Shown here piece by piece: positions 53,689 through 62,582 of a DNA stretch of 64,000 nt (positions within the stretch are counted from its first letter, which is position 1; each line of letters opens with the position of its first letter). Source of the stretch: UBA6059 sp965227155 (lineage in GTDB: Bacteria; Bacteroidota; Bacteroidia; Cytophagales; Cyclobacteriaceae). The notes beneath the pieces were generated by a model, which was given only the letters and a program-made list of their open reading frames with translations, did no database searches and was not told the origin of the DNA. The stretch spans positions 992,001 through 1,056,000 of the forward strand of contig OZ245731.1 in the NCBI GenBank assembly GCA_965227155.1. Direction: 5' to 3'. A program made the position numbers and the translations under genes.

Positions 53689-55455
53689 TTAATTTTTGTC
53701 CTTTTCCGGCAGGTTTAAGGCCAAATGAAGTTCATCCAGCTGCTCCTGACTTACCGTTGATGGGGTATTGATCATCACATCTCTACCGGCAGTATTTTTA
53801 GGAAACGCGATGTAATCACGAATAGATGAGTGCCCTCCAAAAATGGCACATATCCTGTCAAAACCGAAAGCTATACCACCATGAGGAGGTGCACCATATT
53901 CAAAGGCATCCATCAAAAAGCCGAATTGGCTTCTGGCTTCTTCATCGGTAAAGCCCAGGTTTCTGAGCATCAATTCTTGCAATTCGCGGTTGTGAATTCT
54001 TATTGACCCACCTCCTATTTCGCTGCCATTGATTACTAAATCATAAGCATTAGCCCTGACCTCTCCCGGATTAGTTTCCAGGAGTTCAAGGTCTTCCGTT
54101 TTGGGGCTCGTAAATGGATGGTGCATTGCATAAAAGCGCTGTGTATCTTCATCCCACTCCAGCAGAGGAAAATCCAATACCCACAATGGGGCAAACTTAT
54201 CTGCTGGTCGCAGGTCAAGACGGGTTCCCATTTCCAGCCTCAGTTCATTCATGGCCTTACGGGTAGGATTTTTATCACCAGACAATACCAGCAGCAAATC
54301 ACCAGGCTTTGCATTCATTTTCTCAGCCCATGCTGCCAGGTCATCCTGGTTATAAAATTTATCTACAGAAGACTTAAAGGTGCCATCCTCATTGCACTTT
54401 ACATAAACCAGACCTTTGGCCCCAATTTGAGGCTTCTTAACAAAATTAGTCAGTTCATCGAGTTGCTTTCTGGTATATTCACCGCAGCCTTCTGCATTGA
54501 TACCTACCACTAATTCTGCCTGGTCAAATACATTAAAGCCTTTGCCCTGGGCAACATCGTTAAGCTCAACGAACCGCATTCCAAATCTGGTGTCTGGTTT
54601 ATCTGAGCCATAATATTTTATGGCATCTGCATAGGTCATCCGGGGAAAATCATCCATGTTGATACCCTTCACAGCCTTAAAAAGATGCTTTACCATACCT
54701 TCAAACATTTGTAGTACATCCTCTTGGGTCACGAAAGACATCTCACAATCAATCTGAGTAAACTCAGGTTGACGGTCTGCCCGTAAGTCTTCATCTCTGA
54801 AACATTTCACAATCTGAAAATACCTGTCAAAGCCCGAGACCATCAGCAGTTGCTTGAAGGTTTGAGGTGATTGTGGTAAGGCATAAAATTCTCCCGGATT
54901 GATTCTTGAGGGCACCACAAAATCACGCGCACCTTCAGGTGTGGATTTGATCAGGACAGGCGTTTCAACTTCCATAAAACTCTTACCATCCAGGTATGCC
55001 CGTGTTTCCTGCATCATCCTGTGGCGTAGATGCAGATTTTTTCTAATAGCATTTCTACGTAGATCCAGATACCTGTATTTCATTCTAAGATCATCGCCAC
55101 CATCGGTTTCATCTTCTATGGTGAAAGGAGGCACCTTTGAAGGATTCAAAATCTCATAGTCATCCACTCTGACTTCTATAGCGCCTGTTGGTATTTTATC
55201 ATTTTTACTGTATCGCTCAACAACTTCCCCAGATACTTTAATTACAAACTCCCTGCCTGCCTTTCGGGCCTGGTCAAGAATACTCTGGTCGGTTATCCCC
55301 TCTTCAAAAACCAGTTGGGTCAGTCCATAACGATCCCTTAGGTCGATCCATATTACACCGCCTTTGTCTCTTAGCTTCTGTACCCAGCCACAGAGGGTAA
55401 CGCGCGTTCCAACATGTTCTTCTCTTAACTCTCCGCAAGTATGGGTACGTAGCAT
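53689..55455 (-). CDS. aspS: Aspartyl-tRNA synthetase
   Basis: A 588-residue class II synthetase of the bacterial type. The anticodon-binding OB domain is N-terminal (VTLCGWVQKLRDKGGVIWIDLRDR, 20-43). Motif 1 surrounds FMEVETPVLIKSTPEGARDFVVPSR, motif 2 is QIVKCFRDEDLRADRQPEFTQ and motif 3 is GGIAFGFDRICAIFGG. The bacterial GAD insertion lies between. A -7 box (TATTTTTG, 55498-55491) stands 36 bp upstream. Confidence 0.97.
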   Translation of the reverse strand: MLRTHTCGELREEHVGTRVTLCGWVQKLRDKGGVIWIDLRDRYGLTQLVFEEGITDQSILDQARKAGREFVIKVSGEVVERYSKNDKIPTGAIEVRVDDYEILNPSKVPPFTIEDETDGGDDLRMKYRYLDLRRNAIRKNLHLRHRMMQETRAYLDGKSFMEVETPVLIKSTPEGARDFVVPSRINPGEFYALPQSPQTFKQLLMVSGFDRYFQIVKCFRDEDLRADRQPEFTQIDCEMSFVTQEDVLQMFEGMVKHLFKAVKGINMDDFPRMTYADAIKYYGSDKPDTRFGMRFVELNDVAQGKGFNVFDQAELVVGINAEGCGEYTRKQLDELTNFVKKPQIGAKGLVYVKCNEDGTFKSSVDKFYNQDDLAAWAEKMNAKPGDLLLVLSGDKNPTRKAMNELRLEMGTRLDLRPADKFAPLWVLDFPLLEWDEDTQRFYAMHHPFTSPKTEDLELLETNPGEVRANAYDLVINGSEIGGGSIRIHNRELQELMLRNLGFTDEEARSQFGFLMDAFEYGAPPHGGIAFGFDRICAIFGGHSSIRDYIAFPKNTAGRDVMINTPSTVSQEQLDELHLALNLPEKDKN

Positions 55456-55490
55456 AATTCAGAATATTTATCGTTATGTTTTTCAGGGCG

Positions 55491-55498
55491 CAAAAATA
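55491..55498 (-). promoter_or_regulatory. -7 element upstream of aspS
   Basis: TATTTTTG on the minus strand matches TAnnTTTG exactly and lies 36 bp before the ATG. The -33 half is not convincing. Confidence 0.4.
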
Positions 55499-55560
55499 AC
55501 AATAGTTTTAGCTTTGTAGCAGTAGCAATCGGACTTGCTTGACACATCTATAATTACATT

Positions 55561-56151
55561 ATGAAAAAAATCATTTCAAAATACCATCTCTTGGCGTACG
55601 TAATATATATCATGCTTTTTCTACCATTTTTCTGTGCTTTTACTGCCTCAGGGCAGCCGCTGGTAACCATTGAAGCTACTGATAATATTACTATGGATAT
55701 ACCAGCTGATTTTTCTCCAATGACCGATGATGAAATTGCCAATCGATATATTACCAACAGGCGGCCTGTGGCTATGTATGATGATCCATCAGGTAATGTA
55801 AACCTGGGTATCAATCTGAGCCCTACGCGCTGGGACGCCAAAGACATGCCCATCCTAAAAGATTTTTACAAGTCAAATATTCAAAATTTGTACACTGAAG
55901 TTAAATTCAGCAAAGAGGCTTTGGAGGAGATCAACGGCAGGCAATATGCGGTGTTTGAATTCGAATCTGTGGTCAAGGATGAAGAAGGTTCCATCAATCA
56001 GAGACCTGCTATTAGAAATTACACATATATCCAATACACGATTGTGAATGAAAATCTCTGGGTCTTCAACTTAAGCACTCCAATAAACTTAAAGAATCAA
56101 TGGCAGGCCAAAGCCCCACAAATCATGCAGTCAGTTAAGATTAAAAAATGA
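55561..56151 (+). CDS. Small secreted protein of unknown function
   Basis: A 196-residue protein with a signal peptide (hydrophobic core YVIYIMLFLPFFCAFTA, cleavage near residue 32). The mature part is beta-rich with an FEFESVVKDEEGSINQRPAIRNYTYIQYTIVNENLWVFNLSTP pattern that resembles PsbP/DcrB-like periplasmic domains, which I suggest only weakly. It overlaps tadA by 4 bp (ATGA), so the two are co-translated. Confidence 0.7.
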   Translation: MKKIISKYHLLAYVIYIMLFLPFFCAFTASGQPLVTIEATDNITMDIPADFSPMTDDEIANRYITNRRPVAMYDDPSGNVNLGINLSPTRWDAKDMPILKDFYKSNIQNLYTEVKFSKEALEEINGRQYAVFEFESVVKDEEGSINQRPAIRNYTYIQYTIVNENLWVFNLSTPINLKNQWQAKAPQIMQSVKIKK

Positions 56152-56609
56152 CATTATCCGTTTACAGCGACGAGCATTTCATGCGGGAAGCCCTAAAGCA
56201 AGCACATATTGCGCTGGCTGAGGGCGAAGTGCCTGTAGGGGCAATAATCGTATGTCAAAAAAAAATTATTGCCCGTGCTTATAATCAAGTGGAGAGGCTT
56301 CAAGATGTAACCGCACATGCTGAAATGCTGGCCATAACAGCCGCCTCTAATCATTTGGGAGCTAAATATTTACCTGAATGCACCCTTTATGTCACCCTTG
56401 AGCCCTGTGTAATGTGTGGAGGAGCTTCTTCATGGGCGCAGGTAGGCACTCTGGTATATGGTGCTTCTGATCCCGACAGGGGCTACAGTCGCATGCAAAA
56501 AAGTATTTTGCATCCTAAAACAAAAGTGAAGTCCGGTTTGCTAAAAGAAGAATGCAGTCAGCTGGTTACTGATTTTTTTGAATCGCTCAGGAGGAACAAA
56601 AACAGCTAA
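56148..56609 (+). CDS. tadA: tRNA adenosine deaminase / nucleoside deaminase
   Basis: A 153-residue zinc deaminase. The catalytic site is THAEML (His57, Glu59) with PCVMC (Cys87 and Cys90). FMREALKQAHIALAEGEVPVGAI is the standard N-terminus, and RGYSRMQKSILHPK follows. The closest role is conversion of A34 to inosine in tRNA-Arg, but a guanine or cytosine deaminase role is not excluded, and the YSRMQ region differs from the E. coli enzyme. It is the only such gene in the window. Confidence 0.86.
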   Translation: MTLSVYSDEHFMREALKQAHIALAEGEVPVGAIIVCQKKIIARAYNQVERLQDVTAHAEMLAITAASNHLGAKYLPECTLYVTLEPCVMCGGASSWAQVGTLVYGASDPDRGYSRMQKSILHPKTKVKSGLLKEECSQLVTDFFESLRRNKNS

Positions 56610-56714
56610 GAGTCGTTTTCTATTACTATAGTTCGTCCAAATTATTGGATTTGAATTCTTATTATTTTTACACAACCGAAAACAATTGTTAAACTCAAAA
56701 AAACAAGCAAAACT

Positions 56715-57317
56715 ATGGCTTTTGAATTACCAGATTTACCCTACGCGCACAATGCATTAGAACCAAATATAGATGCAACTACTATGGAAATTCACCATGG
56801 CAAGCACCACGGTGGATACGTTAGCAAACTAAACGCAGCTATTGAAGGCACTGATATGGCTGGCAAGTCGTTGGAAGACCTTTGCAAAAATCATTCAGAC
56901 AACAAGGCTGTAAGAAATAATGGTGGTGGACATTTTAACCATACATTATTTTGGACAGTGATGAGCCCCAATGGTGGAGGAAATCCATCAGTAGAATTAG
57001 CTGATGCTATTGACAGTGCATTTGGTTCATTTGATAAATTCAAAGAAGAGTTTTCTAATGCCGCAGCTACGCGCTTCGGATCCGGTTGGGCGTGGCTTTG
57101 TGTTAACAACGGCAAACTGGAAGTATGCTCAACAGCAAATCAGGACAATCCATTAATGCCTGATGCTGGATGTGATGGCACGCCAATCCTTGGTCTTGAT
57201 GTATGGGAGCACGCTTATTACCTGAATTATCAAAACCGCAGACCTGATTATATCAGCGCTTTTTTCAACGTCATCAATTGGGATGAGGTAGCGAAAAGAT
57301 ACGCTGAAGCCAAATAA
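56715..57317 (+). CDS. sodA: Superoxide dismutase (Fe/Mn family)
   Basis: A 200-residue cytosolic enzyme that disproportionates superoxide. Metal ligands are His27 (MEIHHGKHH), His76 (GGHFNHTLFW), Asp162 and His166 (LDVWEHAYY). Gln143 (NQDNP) with no glutamine at the GGGH site points to a manganese-type site, although cambialistic use is possible. There is no signal peptide. A strong terminator follows at 57338. Confidence 0.94.
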   Translation: MAFELPDLPYAHNALEPNIDATTMEIHHGKHHGGYVSKLNAAIEGTDMAGKSLEDLCKNHSDNKAVRNNGGGHFNHTLFWTVMSPNGGGNPSVELADAIDSAFGSFDKFKEEFSNAAATRFGSGWAWLCVNNGKLEVCSTANQDNPLMPDAGCDGTPILGLDVWEHAYYLNYQNRRPDYISAFFNVINWDEVAKRYAEAK

Positions 57318-57337
57318 ACTAAACACATATTGAAGTG

Positions 57338-57371
57338 AATAGCCTCGGGGACTTCCTGGGGCTATTTTTTT
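57338..57371 (+). terminator. Terminator after sod
   Basis: AATAGCC (57338-57344) pairs with GGCTATT (57360-57366). Inner pairs including GU extend the stem toward a small loop, and a T run follows. It begins about 20 bp after the stop codon. Confidence 0.8.
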
Positions 57372-57481
57372 GCAATAAGAATTGGTTAGCCCCGTTGAAA
57401 AATTAACACAAATAAATTGTGGGATCGCTGGACTCTAAAAGCCAACTTTTTTATATTGAAACAAATTCTAAATACTTTACC

Positions 57482-57649
57482 ATGACTGCAGAACAAATTC
57501 AAAGTGAAATTTCATCCCTGGAGAAACAACTTACCGGCGATATGATGGCTGATATGGATGTCCGGGACAAAATCCACAACCTGAAAATGAAGCTGAATGG
57601 CGTAAAGCCTTTGAATCAGAACATTGAATGCGTTGGCTGTGGAAGTTGA
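57482..57649 (+). CDS. Small protein with C-terminal CxxC
   Basis: A 55-residue protein from ATG at 57482. It is mostly one helix (EQIQSEISSLEKQLTGDMMADMDVRDKIHNLKMKLNG) and ends NIECVGCGS. An upstream frame with an ATG is not needed. The two cysteines at the extreme end could bind zinc or form a disulfide. It has its own terminator and is flanked by another, so it is monocistronic. I know similar small proteins in Bacteroidota, but no function. Confidence 0.7.
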   Translation: MTAEQIQSEISSLEKQLTGDMMADMDVRDKIHNLKMKLNGVKPLNQNIECVGCGS

Positions 57650-57687
57650 TTTTAAGCTCTGAGTCGTAAATCACCCAAAAATATTGG

Positions 57688-57709
57688 AGCCCCTGTTGGG
57701 GCTTTTTTA
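57688..57709 (+). terminator. Terminator after the 55-residue gene
   Basis: AGCCCC (57688-57693) and GGGGCT (57698-57703) form a 6-bp GC-rich stem with a TGTT loop, then six T. Confidence 0.85.
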
Positions 57710-57791
57710 TTGCTTAGTGATCTGGCTAAATAACTGGCATTTTATTTAAACTTGGCTTATTAGCTTCTAATATGATCTGAAAGATTGAATA

Positions 57792-58172
57792 TCAAGCCTT
57801 CACCACTTCAGCCGGTTTAAATATTTCTACATATACCGGTACCGTCAGCATAAAATACAATGAAGACCATACAAGCCATTCGAGTGTATTAAATGAAGCT
57901 GGCAGCCATTGCAATGTCTCAAAAACATGGCTTATAAATAATAGCAGAAACAAAATGGAGGCGAGCACTTTATAGCTCATCAAATAATTTGTGGTGGCAA
58001 GGTGCGCTTTATTCCAGTGCTCTTTAAAAACTATAAGCCCTGAAAAAAAACATACCAACACACTTGAAAAGAGTATGATTAACTCCAGCGTATTGTTTGA
58101 AAGATCTACATTCAGCACAAATTGAAGTGCGAGGTAGGCTAATCCATTGAATACTATGAGTACTTTTTTCAT
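57792..58172 (-). CDS. Small four-helix membrane protein
   Basis: A 126-residue protein with four hydrophobic segments (about 3-20, 30-48, 65-87 and 95-117) and short charged loops, such as FKEHWNKAHLATTNYLMSYKV. I do not recognise a family. It sits at the end of the cluster downstream of uvrB, and the strand matches uvrB but 71 bp separate it. Confidence 0.6.
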   Translation of the reverse strand: MKKVLIVFNGLAYLALQFVLNVDLSNNTLELIILFSSVLVCFFSGLIVFKEHWNKAHLATTNYLMSYKVLASILFLLLFISHVFETLQWLPASFNTLEWLVWSSLYFMLTVPVYVEIFKPAEVVKA

Positions 58173-58243
58173 AAAATGACTTTTAGTATTGGATTAGTAT
58201 CCATTTCAAAGAAATTATTACAGAGCAGATTTATTTTAGACCT

Positions 58244-60271
58244 CTAGCTCCTGGACTTATCCTTCTTTAATTTCTCCAGTTCCTGTAGCTCATCGCGTAA
58301 ACGCGCAGCTTCTATAAAGTCAAGATCTTTCGCAGCTTTCTCCATTGACTTCCTGGTTTTATTGATGAGCTTATCCAATTCATCGGGTTCCATATATGCC
58401 ACTACAGGGTCTGCAGCCACAGAGGCCTCGTCCTCCAGGTAGTATTTTTTAGCAGACTTTTTCGAATCGGCCGCCTTTGTCTGACTCAGGATGGATTCCC
58501 TTGTCTTGGTAATTGTCATTGGCTTAATACCATGCTCCTTATTGTACTCCATCTGGATAGACCGCCTTCTATTGGTTTCATCTATTGCTACCTGCATGCT
58601 ACCTGTGATGGTATCGGCATACATGATAACCATACCATTGACATTACGCGCTGCCCGACCAATGGTCTGTACTAATGAGCGCTCATTTCTCAGGAACCCT
58701 TCCTTATCGGCATCCATTATGGCAACCAGCGATACTTCCGGTAGGTCAAGACCTTCGCGAAGCAGGTTAACCCCAACCAGCACATCAAAAACGCCCAGAC
58801 GCAATTCCCTGAGGATTTCCACCCTATCCAGCGTATCTACTTCTGAGTGTATATAGCGACATTTTACACCTACCCGATCCAGGTATTTGGATAGCTCCTC
58901 AGCCATACGTTTGGTCAGTGTAGTAACCAAAACGCGCTCCTCAACCTTAATGCGTTTGTGAATTTCCTCCAGCAGATCATCAATCTGCTGGGCTGTAGGC
59001 CTAACTTCGATCACCGGATCAAGTAGGCCAGTAGGTCGAATAAGCTGCTCAACAACAACTCCTTCAGACTTTCTCAGTTCGTAATCGCCGGGTGTGGCAC
59101 TGACAAACACAACCTGATTCAGCATTGACTCAAATTCATTGAATGTCAATGGCCTATTATCTAGTGCTGAAGGTAACCTAAAGCCATAATCTACAAGATT
59201 GATCTTTCGAGCACGGTCGCCACCCCACATAGCACGGACCTGTGGTATAGTTACGTGGCTCTCGTCGATGATCATGAGGTAATCATCAGGGAAATAGTCC
59301 AGCAAACAGAAAGGCCGTGCCCCCGGCGTACGGCGGTCAAAATAGCGGGAATAATTTTCCACCCCAGAGCAATAGCCCAGCTCCCGCATCATTTCCATGT
59401 CGAACTCAGTGCGCTCTTTCAATCGTTTGGCTTCTACATATTTTTGCTCACCCTCAAAAAATGTAATTTGCCCTACCAAATCATCCTGAATTTCTGTGAT
59501 GGCCTGATTCAGTTGATCTTTTCCGGTTACGAATAGATTAGCTGGGAAAATAGTGATGATTTTTTCATCAGAGATTTTCTTGCCTGTAGCCGGCTCAATT
59601 CGCTGAATTGCTTCTATCTCATCCCCCCAAAAAACAATGCGATATCCAAAATCTGCATAGGCCAGGAAAATATCAACCGTATCGCCTTTTACCCTGAAAT
59701 TACCCCGTTTAAAATCAGCATCTGATCGGGAGTATAGGATGTTTACCAGGTCAAACAATAGCTTACTCCGGGGTATTCGATCACCTTCCTGCAGGCGTAT
59801 TACATTTCTACCGAATTCCTCAGGATTGCCAATACCATAGATGCAAGATACCGACGCTACCACCACTACATCACGTCTGCCTGTCAGTAGCTGTGAGGTG
59901 GCACTTAGGCGCAGTTTCTCGATTTCTTCATTGATTGAAAGATCTTTTTCAATATAAAGATTGGTCGTAGGGATAAATGCCTCAGGTTGATAATAGTCGT
60001 AGTAGGAAATGAAGTATTCTACGGCATTTTCAGGAAAAAAATGTTTGAGTTCGCCGTAAAGTTGGGCAGCAAGCGTTTTGTTATGGCTAAGGACAAGTGT
60101 AGGTCTGTTGACCTTAGCCATGACATTGGCCATGGTGAATGTTTTACCAGACCCGGTAACTCCGAGAAGCGTTTGGGCGGGTTCACCCTGCTCTATGCCA
60201 TTAGAGAGTTGTTCAATAGCTGTTGGCTGGTCACCGGTAGGTTGATATTCTGCGGTAAGCTTAAATTCCAT
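58244..60271 (-). CDS. uvrB: Excinuclease ABC subunit B
   Basis: A 675-residue helicase-like protein of nucleotide-excision repair that loads onto damage after UvrA. Walker A GVTGSGKT (37-44), the beta-hairpin region YYDYYQPEAF (about 92-101), DESHVTIPQ, FVSATPGDYE and the motif VI QTIGRAARN are present. The C-terminal UVR domain that contacts UvrC is LINKTRKSMEKAAKDLDFIEAARLRDELQ (about 633-661). Full length, and no uvrA or uvrC nearby. Confidence 0.97.
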   Translation of the reverse strand: MEFKLTAEYQPTGDQPTAIEQLSNGIEQGEPAQTLLGVTGSGKTFTMANVMAKVNRPTLVLSHNKTLAAQLYGELKHFFPENAVEYFISYYDYYQPEAFIPTTNLYIEKDLSINEEIEKLRLSATSQLLTGRRDVVVVASVSCIYGIGNPEEFGRNVIRLQEGDRIPRSKLLFDLVNILYSRSDADFKRGNFRVKGDTVDIFLAYADFGYRIVFWGDEIEAIQRIEPATGKKISDEKIITIFPANLFVTGKDQLNQAITEIQDDLVGQITFFEGEQKYVEAKRLKERTEFDMEMMRELGYCSGVENYSRYFDRRTPGARPFCLLDYFPDDYLMIIDESHVTIPQVRAMWGGDRARKINLVDYGFRLPSALDNRPLTFNEFESMLNQVVFVSATPGDYELRKSEGVVVEQLIRPTGLLDPVIEVRPTAQQIDDLLEEIHKRIKVEERVLVTTLTKRMAEELSKYLDRVGVKCRYIHSEVDTLDRVEILRELRLGVFDVLVGVNLLREGLDLPEVSLVAIMDADKEGFLRNERSLVQTIGRAARNVNGMVIMYADTITGSMQVAIDETNRRRSIQMEYNKEHGIKPMTITKTRESILSQTKAADSKKSAKKYYLEDEASVAADPVVAYMEPDELDKLINKTRKSMEKAAKDLDFIEAARLRDELQELEKLKKDKSRS

Positions 60272-60400
60272 AGGTAAGTACTAAATGCTGCTAATATAAC
60301 GGAACCCAACGCAGCATGTTAAGTAAATATGCGAGGATGTCTTACGCTGTATTTCCTCATAAAGTTTTAATTTAATTAAAGCGTTTACTGTTGATTTTTT

Positions 60401-60855
60401 ACCACAAAGTATTGAAGGTATCCACAAAGCACACAACGACCAATGGATGAAAACCTATTAAGTAATCAAGTGATAGGCATTGCTATCAAAGTTCATCGTG
60501 CATTAGGACCGGGGCTACTCGAAAGTGCCTACAAGGAATGTTTGTTTTATGAGATTAGTCAGGCTGGCATTCGTGTTGAAAAAGAAAAACCAATGCCATT
60601 GATTTATGCTGATGTCCATTTAGAATGTGGATACAGGATAGATTTATTAATTGAAAATAAGCTTGTCATTGAGCTTAAAAGTGTGGATGCCTTAAATGAC
60701 GTTCATTTAGCTCAAACACTTACTTATATGAAACTTGGAGGGTTTAAACTCGGTCTCTTGATAAACTTCAATGTAACATTACTCAAAAACGGTATCAAAA
60801 GAGTAATAAACGGCACTTTGTGACTCTTTGAGATTAGCATTGTGGACTTTGTGGT
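60401..60855. repeat. Inverted CACAAAG/CTTTGTG repeats around the GxxExxY gene
   Basis: CCACAAAG occurs at 60402-60409 and 60422-60429, just before the gene. CTTTGTGA overlaps its stop codon at 60816-60823 and CTTTGTGG lies at 60847-60854. ACCACAAAG (60401-60409) and CTTTGTGGT (60847-60855) are 9-bp perfect inverted copies bracketing the whole gene. Confidence 0.6.
60443..60823 (+). CDS. GxxExxY protein (PD-(D/E)XK-like family)
   Basis: A 126-residue small protein. The signature is GLLESAY (Gly24, Glu27, Tyr30), with the core KVHRALGPGLLESAYKECLFYE, then YRIDLLIENKLVIELKSVDAL and MKLGGFKLGLLINFNV. The spacing of D and ELK is that of a PD-(D/E)XK nuclease-type fold. Its function is unknown. 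It is common in Bacteroidota, often as a lone gene with short direct and inverted repeats at its edges, as here. Confidence 0.88.
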   Translation: MDENLLSNQVIGIAIKVHRALGPGLLESAYKECLFYEISQAGIRVEKEKPMPLIYADVHLECGYRIDLLIENKLVIELKSVDALNDVHLAQTLTYMKLGGFKLGLLINFNVTLLKNGIKRVINGTL

Positions 60856-60884
60856 TAAAGGCGAATATATTTTGCTATTAGAAT

Positions 60885-61619
60885 CTATTTATTCCAGATC
60901 TCCCACGACTTTTCTGCCTGCAAATACAGCATTTCAAGACCATTTTTCACCTTGGCACCATTCGTTCTCGCCAGCTTCATCAATAATGTTTCCTCAGGGT
61001 TATAAACCAAATCAAACACAAAATGTGATGGCCCTATTTGAGCGTATGGAAGGTCTGCAGCTTGTTCGGTGTTTGGGAACATACCCAAAGGCGTGGTGTT
61101 TACAATAAGCTTAGCCTGCTGTACATAATTACCTGTTTTCAGCTCTTCGTAACTGATCCTGCTCTCCCCACCCGTTCGAGACACCAACTTAAATTCGATA
61201 TTCAACGCCTTGAGTGCGGCAATTACGGCCTTAGAGGAACCGCCGGTACCAAGTACAAGGGCCTTATCTACACCGGTATCGATAAACTGCTCCAGAGATT
61301 GCTTAAACCCAAAGTAGTCAGAGTTATAGCCTGTTAGCATACCCTGATTGATCTTTATAACATTGACTGCCCCTACGAGTTTTGCGCTTTGATCCAACTC
61401 CGTGAGGAATTGCATGACCGGCTCTTTATAGGGTAATGTCACATTCAATCCAACCAGTTCAGGGTGAGTAGCCAAAAGCTCTGGAAATTCGTCAATAGCC
61501 TCTAACTCAAAAAGCTCATATGAGGTATCTGCTATGCCTTCTTTTTCAAACTTTTCTGTAAAGTATTTTTTAGAGAAGGAATGCTTTAATGTCTTTCCGA
61601 TGAGGCCAAACTTTCTCAT
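60885..61619 (-). CDS. aroE: Shikimate dehydrogenase
   Basis: A 244-residue NADP-linked enzyme of aromatic amino-acid synthesis that reduces 3-dehydroshikimate. KTLKHSFSKKYFTEKF (9-24) is the substrate-binding serine region, LNVTLPYKEPVMQFL holds the catalytic lysine, ALVLGTGGSSKAVIAAL (118-134) binds NADP and IVNTTPLGMFPN is standard. NGLEMLYLQAEKSWEIW closes the protein. It is somewhat shorter than E. coli AroE (272). It overlaps the DUF368 gene upstream by 4 bp. Confidence 0.93.
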   Translation of the reverse strand: MRKFGLIGKTLKHSFSKKYFTEKFEKEGIADTSYELFELEAIDEFPELLATHPELVGLNVTLPYKEPVMQFLTELDQSAKLVGAVNVIKINQGMLTGYNSDYFGFKQSLEQFIDTGVDKALVLGTGGSSKAVIAALKALNIEFKLVSRTGGESRISYEELKTGNYVQQAKLIVNTTPLGMFPNTEQAADLPYAQIGPSHFVFDLVYNPEETLLMKLARTNGAKVKNGLEMLYLQAEKSWEIWNK

Positions 61620-62554
61620 GGTTGCTGCTTAGTCATTTTCGCTATCTTTTCTATAACAACTACCAGTCCAATCCCCAAAAAGAAAAATAATAATGCCTGA
61701 AGTACAAAAGGGTCATTTCCGGTGATCTCAATGTATTCGTTGGGTAAAATATTTTTTTCTAAAAACGGCACGCGTTCGCCCTTACTATTGATTCTGTATT
61801 GCAGCACTTCTTTCCAGGGCCAAATTTTATTGAGAGAGCCAATCATGAATCCAACCAAAATAGCTATGGTTGACGCATGATAATGCTTTAGCAGCCAGGA
61901 AATCACCCTTGCAAAAGCAAGAATGCCTACCGCACATCCCACTGCAAAAACCACAAGAGTTGTGATATCAAACTCTTTAGCAGCGGTAAGTACTTGCTCA
62001 TACTTACCCAGAATCAACAAAATAAAACTACCAGAAATACCCGGTAGTATCATGGCACAGATGGCTATCATACCACTGCCAAAAACAAAAAAGAGGTTAT
62101 CCGGTGTAGTTGAGGGCGTTGCTGAAGTTACGAAATAGGCGAAGGCAATGCCTACGGCAAGCATGAGGAAAACCTTCCAGTCGCGATCTTTAATTTCCCG
62201 TGCAACGGCCAGGGCACTGATAATGATAAGCCCAAAGAAGAACGACCACAATTGGATAGGATAGTTTTCAAGGGTGTATGTAATGATTTTCGCAAGTGAG
62301 AATACGCTGACAAGGATACCAGCCAGCACAGCTACTAGAAAATTGCCATTGATTAATTTCCAAAACAACAGAAAATCAGCCTTTAACAGCAACCTCAGTG
62401 TGTTGATATTAACAGCCTTAATCGAATCCAGCAATTCTTCGTATATCCCGGTAATAAATGCGATGGTACCACCAGAAACACCCGGAATTACATCCGCTCC
62501 GCCCATTCCCATACCTTTGATAAAAAGTAGGAAATATTCTTTAATCCCTCTCAT
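61616..62554 (-). CDS. DUF368 family membrane protein, PopT-type polyprenyl-phosphate translocase
   Basis: A 312-residue inner-membrane protein with eight or more hydrophobic segments. GMGMGGADVIPGVSGGTIAFITGIYEEL (14-41) is the family's first conserved repeat, and the second inverted half holds MILPGISGSFILLILGKYEQVL (about 168-189). DUF368 proteins such as PopT recycle undecaprenyl phosphate across the membrane. That fits a window rich in lipid-carrier-dependent glycan genes, but it is encoded far from them, in a housekeeping run. Confidence 0.9.
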   Translation of the reverse strand: MRGIKEYFLLFIKGMGMGGADVIPGVSGGTIAFITGIYEELLDSIKAVNINTLRLLLKADFLLFWKLINGNFLVAVLAGILVSVFSLAKIITYTLENYPIQLWSFFFGLIIISALAVAREIKDRDWKVFLMLAVGIAFAYFVTSATPSTTPDNLFFVFGSGMIAICAMILPGISGSFILLILGKYEQVLTAAKEFDITTLVVFAVGCAVGILAFARVISWLLKHYHASTIAILVGFMIGSLNKIWPWKEVLQYRINSKGERVPFLEKNILPNEYIEITGNDPFVLQALLFFFLGIGLVVVIEKIAKMTKQQP

Positions 62555-62582
62555 GCACGCTTATCGCCTTTGTTTGATTTGA

